Assembly (NCBI GenBank): GCA_040002595.1
Contig: JBDUED010000141.1
Span: forward strand, 1 to 6,509
Direction: 5' to 3'
Source of the DNA: Dokdonella_A sp040002595
GTDB taxonomy: Bacteria > Pseudomonadota > Gammaproteobacteria > Xanthomonadales > Rhodanobacteraceae
DNA length: 6,509 bases
Shown one piece after another: positions 1 to 5,474 of this stretch. The translations under genes were made by a program, and so were the position numbers. Below the pieces are notes generated by a model that ran no database searches, had not been told where the DNA came from, and saw only the letters and a program-made list of their open reading frames with translations. The stretch's first letter is position 1, and the number at the start of each line of letters is the position of its first letter.

Positions 1-1
1 T

Positions 2-796
2 TTTTCGATTGGACGCGACACCCCATTGTGCCGCGGCCGAAGCGTTCGCGCCCTTGCGAGCGCCCGCTCGGGTTTGCTGGCGGGTTTGCTGGCCGCAGGT
101 GCCAGTGCGAGCGTGCCGGCGTTGGCGCAATCGACGCTGGCGCAGTCAGGTAGCACAACGACGACGCCCGCCACTCCCATCGCATGGAACCTATTGCCAC
201 GGAACGAACAGGAGGCGCTGGCGCCGCTGCGCATGCAGTGGGCGCAGTTTTCCGATCGCGAGCAGCAACACTTTCGGCGACTCGCCGCGCGCTGGCAGGG
301 GCTCCCGCAGGCGCGCCGCGATGCAGTTGAGCAGCGTCTGAGACACTGGGCGACCATGACGCCACAACAACGCGCGGCGTTGGGCAGCCATTACGAAAAA
401 TTCCGCGAATTGCCGGCCGGGCAGCAGCAGCAATTGCGCGACACCTATCACCGCTTCGGGTCCTTGCCGCCGGAGCAGCGCCAAGCCTTGCGCGAGCGTT
501 TCGAGAAGATGACGCCAGCAGAGCGCAGCGCCTTTATCGCCGGGGTCGTCACCGAGCAGCACAACCAAGGTGCGCAAAGATTCCTGGCCGACACGCCGCC
601 GGCCGAGCGAGCGGCGATGCGCGCGATGTGGTTCGCGCTGAGCGCGCCCGAACGTCAAGCATTGCGCCGCCAACTGCGACCGCTGGCGGCATCCGAACGC
701 ACCGTTCTGGGAACACGTCTGCTGGCGATGACGCCCGCGCAACGCAGCGCGTTTATTGCCGCGCTACCGCCGGCTGCGCCGCACCCAACACGATGA
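2..796 (+). CDS. DUF3106 domain protein, exported, 5' end beyond window
   Basis: This is a putative periplasmic protein of the DUF3106 family, whose function is not known. The reading frame is open to the left edge. The only in-window start candidate is a TTG at 26 without a convincing ribosome binding site, so the true start probably lies upstream. Numbering from that TTG, residues 5-34 look like a Sec signal peptide: arginines, a Leu/Ala/Gly core (GLLAGLLAAG), and a likely cleavage site after VPALA before Gln35. The mature part has no further membrane segment. It is built from short amphipathic repeats of the type L-x-P-x-x-R-x-x-L, with many Gln, Arg and Glu and a recurring MTPxxR core, which is the family's hallmark. 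The peptide MTPA-x-RSAFIA occurs at both 509 and 728. The gene converges on the DUF3667 gene, 43 bases away. The family call is firm from the repeat style; no biochemical role can be claimed. Confidence 0.85.
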   Translation, partial: FSIGRDTPLCRGRSVRALASARSGLLAGLLAAGASASVPALAQSTLAQSGSTTTTPATPIAWNLLPRNEQEALAPLRMQWAQFSDREQQHFRRLAARWQGLPQARRDAVEQRLRHWATMTPQQRAALGSHYEKFRELPAGQQQQLRDTYHRFGSLPPEQRQALRERFEKMTPAERSAFIAGVVTEQHNQGAQRFLADTPPAERAAMRAMWFALSAPERQALRRQLRPLAASERTVLGTRLLAMTPAQRSAFIAALPPAAPHPTR

Positions 797-807
797 CGCT
801 ACGAAAT

Positions 808-828
808 CGACGCGGCGTCCCGCGGTCG
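808..828. terminator. Possible hairpin between convergent genes
   Basis: The gap between the two convergent stops holds a potential stem: CGAC then GCGG (808-815), a four-base loop, then CCGC, a bulged G at 824, and GTCG (825-828). Eight pairs form with one bulge. There is no good T-run on the + side. Leftward transcripts would read ATTTCGT after the stem, a weak tract. It could help end both genes, but G+C-rich DNA makes such stems often by chance. Confidence 0.3.
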
Positions 829-839
829 GTATCCGCATG

Positions 840-2081
840 TCAGGCGGTCGTCAGACTGACGAACACAGCGCCAACCACACCGAAACCGAGCATCACGACG
901 TAGCACAAGCCGATGACGGCATACTTTACCGACGTCATGAACCAGCCTTGTCCGTAGAGGCGCTTTTGCATCAGAAACAGATAGACCGGCAGCCATGTCC
1001 AGATCGCCGCTCGCAGCAGGCGAAGTAGCGGTGATGCCCATTGAGCGCCAGTGACGGCCCAGTCGATCAAAAACGTCACGATTGTCACCAGCAGCAGTGA
1101 CAGGAACACGAAAGCATGACTGTGCAACGCAACCATCAGATGTTCCATGTACAGCCGCCGCTTGAACAGGTAGGACAATTTCAGCAGCACGGCGAACAGC
1201 GGCATCATCACGAACAACGTCTGTGGCAACACCGAGAAGAGGTTCGCGATCTCACGGCGCGGATCGCGCTTGGCAGCCAGCACATTTTCATGCGCACGCC
1301 CGACCATTTCGGTGAGCTTGTCGTTGGCAAAATGCGGTAGCCACGTGATGTGCACAGACTGCTTTGCCGTTTCCCACGGGATGTCATCCAGCGCAATCGG
1401 ACCTTCTTGCTCGCTCGGATCGACGGGAGTCTTTTCCCCTTTCGCCACGGTCGCATCGCGCATCTTGAGCCACGCAAGACGCTTGGCCGATTCGGCGCGC
1501 ACGGCGTTTGCGGCCTCCTTCATTGGTTCCAGCGCAAGCGGCGACAAGCCCGGTTTGGCGATGGCCTGGTCGAGTTTGTCGAGCGCCTTGTGCGTGCGTT
1601 GCTCCAGTTCCGCTTCGTTTTGCGCGCTGCCGATGGCGTAATTGCCCCCGAGTTTCGAGCGCACGTTGGCAAGATTCATGTCGCCGATATGCAGGCTCGA
1701 CTGGATCGCGAAAAATGAAATGATGCACAGGAAAAAGAACAGCCGGACGGGCGAGAGATAACGCGTGCGGCGTCCGGCGAAATATTCGCTGGTGAGAAAG
1801 CCGGGGCGAAAATACAAAGGACCGATGCTGCGGAACAAACGCGAATCTATGTTGAACACGGTATCGGCGACATCCACCATCACGCTTGCCAGATGCCGGA
1901 TCAAGCCCTTCTCGGACTGGCCGCAGGCGTAGCAGAACGGACCCAACATCGGTGCGCCACAGTTGGCACACGCTTTTACGCTGGCATCCGAGGTGGGCGG
2001 AATCGCCGCCGGCGCGATCGTGACAGCCGTGCCCGGCGCGAGGGTCATGGTCTGCGAATCCTCGGTTGCCTCGTTGCTCAT
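840..2081 (-). CDS. Zinc-ribbon DUF3667 family membrane protein
   Basis: This is a 413-residue inner-membrane protein of the DUF3667 family; function unknown. An N-terminal zinc ribbon is clear: Cys38-x2-Cys41 and Cys50-x2-Cys53 (CANCG, CYACGQ). The family region follows, with a conserved-looking stretch before the first membrane segment (about 112-130, RLFFFLCIISFFA). Next comes a hydrophilic, Ala/Lys/Glu-rich loop of about 150 residues (131-279). Four more membrane segments follow, near 287-305, 323-343, 357-372 and 383-408. The EHLMVALHSHAF motif (314-325) is typical of the family. Positive residues place the zinc ribbon in the cytoplasm and the long loop in the periplasm (inference). The ATG at 2081 is preferred because GAGGGAAG lies 9 bases upstream. 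An ATG at 2129 would add 16 basic residues, with GGGAGG 13 bases before it, and cannot be excluded. The open frame continues much further upstream, but there it is antisense to the MATE gene. The gene is divergent from that pump; no shared function is evident. Confidence 0.85.
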   Translation of the reverse strand: MSNEATEDSQTMTLAPGTAVTIAPAAIPPTSDASVKACANCGAPMLGPFCYACGQSEKGLIRHLASVMVDVADTVFNIDSRLFRSIGPLYFRPGFLTSEYFAGRRTRYLSPVRLFFFLCIISFFAIQSSLHIGDMNLANVRSKLGGNYAIGSAQNEAELEQRTHKALDKLDQAIAKPGLSPLALEPMKEAANAVRAESAKRLAWLKMRDATVAKGEKTPVDPSEQEGPIALDDIPWETAKQSVHITWLPHFANDKLTEMVGRAHENVLAAKRDPRREIANLFSVLPQTLFVMMPLFAVLLKLSYLFKRRLYMEHLMVALHSHAFVFLSLLLVTIVTFLIDWAVTGAQWASPLLRLLRAAIWTWLPVYLFLMQKRLYGQGWFMTSVKYAVIGLCYVVMLGFGVVGAVFVSLTTA

Positions 2082-2090
2082 GCGCGGGCG

Positions 2091-2098
2091 CTTCCCTC
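2091..2098 (-). promoter_or_regulatory. Ribosome binding site of the DUF3667 gene
   Basis: Read on the - strand the bases are GAGGGAAG, ending 9 bases before the ATG at 2081. This purine-rich block supports that start over the many in-frame codons further upstream, whose translation is Arg/Ala/Ser-rich and looks non-coding. Confidence 0.55.
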
Positions 2099-2137
2099 GT
2101 GCGCGAAAGTCCGCGTGCTCGGCTACCATCCGCGCAC

Positions 2138-2141
2138 AGGG
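2138..2141 (+). promoter_or_regulatory. Ribosome binding site of the MATE gene
   Basis: AGGG lies 8 bases before the ATG at 2150 and selects that start over the upstream in-frame TTG at 2066, which would lie inside the divergent DUF3667 coding sequence and add a Cys/Arg-rich, non-family extension. Confidence 0.55.
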
Positions 2142-2149
2142 TCCTCCCG

Positions 2150-3538
2150 ATGCCATCCATTTTACATCGCCAGCAGCCGCGGCTCGCACGCGAGCTGCGA
2201 GAAACGCTGCATCTGGCGGTGCCGCTCGTGTTCGGCCAGCTTTCGGCGGTCGGCATGAACGTGATCGACGCGCTGCTGGCCGGTCATCTCGATGCGCACA
2301 CGCTTGGCGCGGTGGCGATCGGTACGAGCGTGTGGGTGCTCGCGATTGTTGTCGCGATCGGCGTGATGATGGCGTTGCCGCCGTCGATCGCGCAGTTGAA
2401 CGGCGCCGGTCGCCGCGACGCGATCGGCCCCTTGTTTCGTCAGGCGCTGTGGCTGGCATTGTTTCTTGGCATTGCGCTCGGTCTTGCCGTGCGCTTTGGT
2501 GGGGACATTCTGGTCAGTGCGATCGGTATTGATCCGGCGCTGATAGCGGACGTGATCCTTTTCCTTCATGCGATCGCGTGGGGTGCGCCGGCGTTGACCT
2601 TGTTTTTCGGATTGCGCGGCTTGAGCGAGGGACTCGGCATCACCCGTCCGACGATGTACTTCAGCCTGCTCGGATTGATCCTGCTCGCGCCGATCGGCTA
2701 TGTGTTGATGTATGGCGCACTGGGCGTGCCGCGCCTCGGGGCACAAGGCAGCGGCCTGGCGACCGCGCTGGTGCTGTGGGTGCAGGCCATCGCATTTTCG
2801 ATCTATGTGGCGACGCGCCGCCATTACCGCGACCTGCATCTGCTCGCCCATTTCGAGAAGCCCAATGCGGCTGCTCTCGCCGGCCTGCTCCACATCGGCG
2901 TGCCGATGGGGGTGACCTTGCTGATGGAAGCAGGTTTGTTTGTCGCCGTGGCGCTGGCGCTCGGCACGCTCGGTACCGATGTTGTCGCCGGCCATCAGGT
3001 GGCGATCAATGTCGCGTCAGTGGCGTTCATGGTTCCACTCGGGCTGGCGATGGCAACCACCGTACGCGTCGGCCACGCCGTTGGTCGCGGCGATGGACAG
3101 AATGTGCGTGATGCAGGTCTTGTCGGCATCGCGTTGACGATGCTTGCGCAAAGCGTATCGGCCGGCTTGATGCTGTTGCTGCCGCACCGGATCGCCTCCC
3201 TGTACACCAGCGATCCGGCAGTGGTCGCTTTGGCCGCGCAGCTCCTCGTTCTGGCCGGATTCTTCCAGCTTTCCGATGGCATCCAAGTCGCAGCAAACGG
3301 CGCGTTGCGCGGCCTCAAGGACACGCGCATGCCGATGTTCATCACGCTGTTTGCATATTGGGGCGTCGGCATGCCGATCGGCTGGTGGCTCGCGTTTTCA
3401 CACGGCCTTGGTGCTCGCGGTATGTGGATGGGCTTGATCGCGGGATTGAGCGTCGCCGCCGTGCTGCTGTCGCGACGGTTCTGGAAGCTCGCCGGTCGTG
3501 ACGAACGCCCGATGCCGTCTGCGCAGGTTATCGGGTAG
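2150..3538 (+). CDS. norM: NorM-type MATE family multidrug/Na+ (or H+) antiporter
   Basis: This is an inner-membrane efflux pump of the MATE family, NorM branch, 462 residues, the normal length for about 12 membrane helices in two pseudo-symmetric halves. Known members export cationic drugs, dyes and fluoroquinolones, driven by Na+ or H+. From memory the chain aligns with E. coli NorM/MdtK throughout: AVAIGTSVW, SIAQLNGAGRR, an IDPAL segment, WGAPALTLFF, VAGHQVAINVASVAF, RVGHAVG, QLSDGIQV, LRGLKDTRMP. The acidic residues matching those tied to cation coupling in NorM are present: Asp40 (NVIDALLAG), Glu260 (LLMEAGLF) and Asp376 (LSDGIQV). The start at 2150 follows an AGGG site and begins with a short basic tail (HRQQPRLARELRE) before helix 1. 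The stop is TAG. The sppA gene follows after 44 bases on the same strand with no terminator seen, so co-transcription is possible. Substrates and the coupling ion cannot be told from sequence; the symbol is by similarity. Confidence 0.93.
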   Translation: MPSILHRQQPRLARELRETLHLAVPLVFGQLSAVGMNVIDALLAGHLDAHTLGAVAIGTSVWVLAIVVAIGVMMALPPSIAQLNGAGRRDAIGPLFRQALWLALFLGIALGLAVRFGGDILVSAIGIDPALIADVILFLHAIAWGAPALTLFFGLRGLSEGLGITRPTMYFSLLGLILLAPIGYVLMYGALGVPRLGAQGSGLATALVLWVQAIAFSIYVATRRHYRDLHLLAHFEKPNAAALAGLLHIGVPMGVTLLMEAGLFVAVALALGTLGTDVVAGHQVAINVASVAFMVPLGLAMATTVRVGHAVGRGDGQNVRDAGLVGIALTMLAQSVSAGLMLLLPHRIASLYTSDPAVVALAAQLLVLAGFFQLSDGIQVAANGALRGLKDTRMPMFITLFAYWGVGMPIGWWLAFSHGLGARGMWMGLIAGLSVAAVLLSRRFWKLAGRDERPMPSAQVIG

Positions 3539-3571
3539 GCTGATTCACGTCATACAGAAGCGCCATGCGCC

Positions 3572-3577
3572 AAGGAG
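3572..3577 (+). promoter_or_regulatory. Ribosome binding site of sppA
   Basis: AAGGAG, a near-ideal Shine-Dalgarno sequence, sits 5 bases before the ATG at 3583. It lies downstream of the other in-frame ATG at 3565, so it can only serve the 3583 start and removes six residues (MRQGES) from the longest possible frame. Confidence 0.75.
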
Positions 3578-3582
3578 AATCA

Positions 3583-5424
3583 ATGTCCAACGCCCAATCC
3601 GGCGCCATCCGCTTTTTCTGCGGCCTGTGGAACGCGCTCAACTTCACGCGCCGGCTGGTGTTCAACCTGATTTTCCTTGCATTGCTGATTGCATTCGCCG
3701 GGATGTTTTTTTCCGGGCGTTCGGTCATCGCACCACGTACCACGCTTGTGCTCGATCCATCCGGCGCCATCGTCGAACAGTACTCGAGCGATCCGGTGCA
3801 GCGCGCGCTCGGCAACCTTGCAGGTAACGATACCCAGGAAGTGCAATTGCGCGATGTGTTACGCGTCATCAATGCTGCCACCAAGGACGCGCGGATCGAA
3901 CGCATTGTGCTGGTGCCTGACGAGATCGTCGGTACGGGTCTTTCGACCTTGCGCGAAATCGGCGTCGCGCTCGATCGATTCCGGGCCAGCGGCAAGGAGA
4001 TCATCGCGGTGTCTGGCGGCATGGCGCAAAACCCGTATTTTCTTGCCGCACACGCCAACCGTATCCTGCTTGATCCGGATGGCGCAGTGCTGCTCGAAGG
4101 CTTTGCCAACTACCGCAGTTATTTCAAGGACGCGCTCGACAAGCTCGGCGTGCAGGTGCATCTGATCAAGGTCGGGACGTTCAAATCGGCTGCCGAACCA
4201 TACATCCTCAACCAGGCTTCCGATGCGGCGAAGGAAGCGGACAGCTACTGGATGGGCGGTCTGTGGCAGCAGTACCTCGGCGAAATTTCGAGCTTGCGCA
4301 AGATCGACGCGGCGAAGATCGGCGATGACATCGCGCATTACGACGAACGCGTCGCCGCCCATCAAGGTGATCTTGCCCAGCTTGCGCTCGATCAGAAACT
4401 CGTCGACCAGCTTGCGACGCGTGGCGAAGCGCGTGCGCAACTGCGCAGCCTTGGCGTCGCCGAAGGTCGCGACAGTTTCCGTCAGATCGATTTCAGCAAA
4501 TATCTGGCAACGCTCGGCGTCGACGGCCTGCATCTGGGGTCGGAAGTCGCCATCGTGGTCGCGCAAGGCGAGATTGTCCCCGGTGAACGCCCCCCTGGAA
4601 TGATCGGCGGCAAATCGACTGCTCAGCTCGTGCGCGCTGCACGCGAGAACGATCGGGTCAAGGCGATCGTGTTGCGGGTGAACTCGCCCGGTGGTGATGC
4701 GACATCATCCGAATTGATCCGACGCGAGCTGGCGCAGGCGCGCGAGCAGGGCAAGCCCGTCATCGTTTCGATGGGCGACGTTGCCGCAAGCGGCGGCTAC
4801 TGGATATCGATGGCGAGTGACGAAATCTGGGCCGATCCAACCACGATCACGGGCTCGATCGGCATCTTCGGCTTGCTGGTGACGGTGCCGGACACGCTGG
4901 CGAAACTTGGCATCCATGTTGATGGCATCGGCACCACCCCGCTGGCCGGCACGCTCGATGTGCGACGCCCGCTGTCGCCGCAACTGGAATCGATCATCAC
5001 CAGCGTGATCCAGCGCGGCTACAACCAATTCATCGGCAAGGTCGCCGCTGCGCGGGGCAAGACGCCGGAGCAGATCGACGCAATCGCGCAAGGGCGCGTG
5101 TGGAGCGGCAGTCAGGCGAAGGATCGCGGCCTGATCGACAAACTCGGCGGTCTCGACGATGCGATTGCCGCCGCCGCCACACGCGCCCGGCTTGGCAATA
5201 ATTATTCGGTGCGCTACGTCGAACGCGAGATGAGCACCTGGGAACGCGTCGCGCTGAGTTTCGGCAATAGTGGCGCGATGATGCAACTGGCGCGCAGTGT
5301 CGGCTTCGTGCTGTCGCCCGCCGTGTTCAGCAGCAGCGACCTGCAGCAAGTCAGCGGCGTGATCGATTCATTGCGCGGCAAGCGGTACGGCGCATTCGCG
5401 CATTGTTTTTGCGAACTGCACTGA
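3583..5424 (+). CDS. sppA: Signal peptide peptidase SppA, 67 kDa type
   Basis: This is a membrane-anchored serine protease (MEROPS family S49) that degrades signal peptides left in the membrane after cleavage by leader peptidase. It acts in the periplasm, anchored by its N-terminus, and E. coli SppA works as a tetramer. At 613 residues it matches the long, duplicated proteobacterial form (E. coli about 618). The N-terminal anchor is at about 25-43, after a basic NFTRR. The two S49 domains follow, roughly 50-280 and 320-560. The Ser-Lys dyad is intact across the two domains: Lys201 in GTFKSAAEP (4183-4185) and Ser403 in AASGGYWIS (4789-4791), about the same spacing as Lys209/Ser409 in E. coli. 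VNSPGGDATSSE, ITGSIGIFG and GRVWSGSQAKDRGLIDKLGG are also typical. The ATG at 3583 is chosen for its AAGGAG. The chain ends in a short Cys-containing tail (HCFCELH). It lies 44 bases after the MATE gene. A weak promoter-like pair (TTATCG at 3528, CATACA at 3551, 17-base gap) is not convincing. Confidence 0.96.
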   Translation: MSNAQSGAIRFFCGLWNALNFTRRLVFNLIFLALLIAFAGMFFSGRSVIAPRTTLVLDPSGAIVEQYSSDPVQRALGNLAGNDTQEVQLRDVLRVINAATKDARIERIVLVPDEIVGTGLSTLREIGVALDRFRASGKEIIAVSGGMAQNPYFLAAHANRILLDPDGAVLLEGFANYRSYFKDALDKLGVQVHLIKVGTFKSAAEPYILNQASDAAKEADSYWMGGLWQQYLGEISSLRKIDAAKIGDDIAHYDERVAAHQGDLAQLALDQKLVDQLATRGEARAQLRSLGVAEGRDSFRQIDFSKYLATLGVDGLHLGSEVAIVVAQGEIVPGERPPGMIGGKSTAQLVRAARENDRVKAIVLRVNSPGGDATSSELIRRELAQAREQGKPVIVSMGDVAASGGYWISMASDEIWADPTTITGSIGIFGLLVTVPDTLAKLGIHVDGIGTTPLAGTLDVRRPLSPQLESIITSVIQRGYNQFIGKVAAARGKTPEQIDAIAQGRVWSGSQAKDRGLIDKLGGLDDAIAAAATRARLGNNYSVRYVEREMSTWERVALSFGNSGAMMQLARSVGFVLSPAVFSSSDLQQVSGVIDSLRGKRYGAFAHCFCELH

Positions 5425-5474
5425 CAGTCACTGCCCTTGGCGGAACTGGACAGAAACCCGAATTTGCATCAGGT
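5425..5474. other. Convergent intergenic gap, no clear terminator
   Basis: These 50 bases lie between the stop of sppA and the stop of the oxidoreductase beta-subunit gene. I see no stable hairpin followed by a T-run on either strand. The pair GTCACTG (5427-5433) and CAGTGAC (5481-5487) is a perfect 7-base inverted repeat, but the 47-base loop and the second arm's position inside the coding sequence make it a poor terminator candidate. Confidence 0.4.

Larger units (their letters stand above)
2082..2149. promoter_or_regulatory. Divergent intergenic region with candidate promoter and inverted repeat
   Basis: These 68 bases separate the start codons of the DUF3667 gene and the MATE pump, so signals for both should lie here or inside the genes. 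On the + strand TACCAT (2124-2129) is a candidate -10 element for the pump, giving a very short leader. No good -35 box is seen at the expected spacing. A perfect 7-base inverted repeat, GTGCGCG (2099-2105) and CGCGCAC (2131-2137), flanks that element with 25 bases between the arms. It could be an operator, but both arms are G+C-only apart from one base each, so chance is a real alternative. Confidence 0.35.

Noticed and set aside
26..28. TTG as the start of the DUF3106 gene
   Set aside because: No good ribosome site precedes it and the frame stays open to the window edge, so a start further left is more likely.
191..742. 183-residue open frame on the - strand
   Set aside because: It lies opposite the DUF3106 repeats, whose family pattern and signal peptide support the + strand reading.
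2082..2459. Upstream extension of the DUF3667 reading frame on the - strand, giving a 539-residue protein
   Set aside because: The added 126 residues are low-complexity Arg/Ser/Ala-rich sequence lying antisense to the well-supported MATE gene, and the family domain and zinc ribbon begin after the ATG at 2081 with its own ribosome site.
2162..2995. 277-residue open frame on the - strand
   Set aside because: It is antisense to the NorM-type pump. Its composition (Gln, Arg, His, Asp rich) mirrors hydrophobic codons on the other strand and is not a credible protein.
3859..4566. 235-residue open frame on the - strand
   Set aside because: It is the antisense shadow of sppA; its sequence shows no recognisable domain and sppA is complete with an intact active site.
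4705..5349. 214-residue open frame on the - strand
   Set aside because: It is antisense to the catalytic domain of SppA, with the His/Arg/Ala-rich composition typical of such shadows in G+C-rich DNA.
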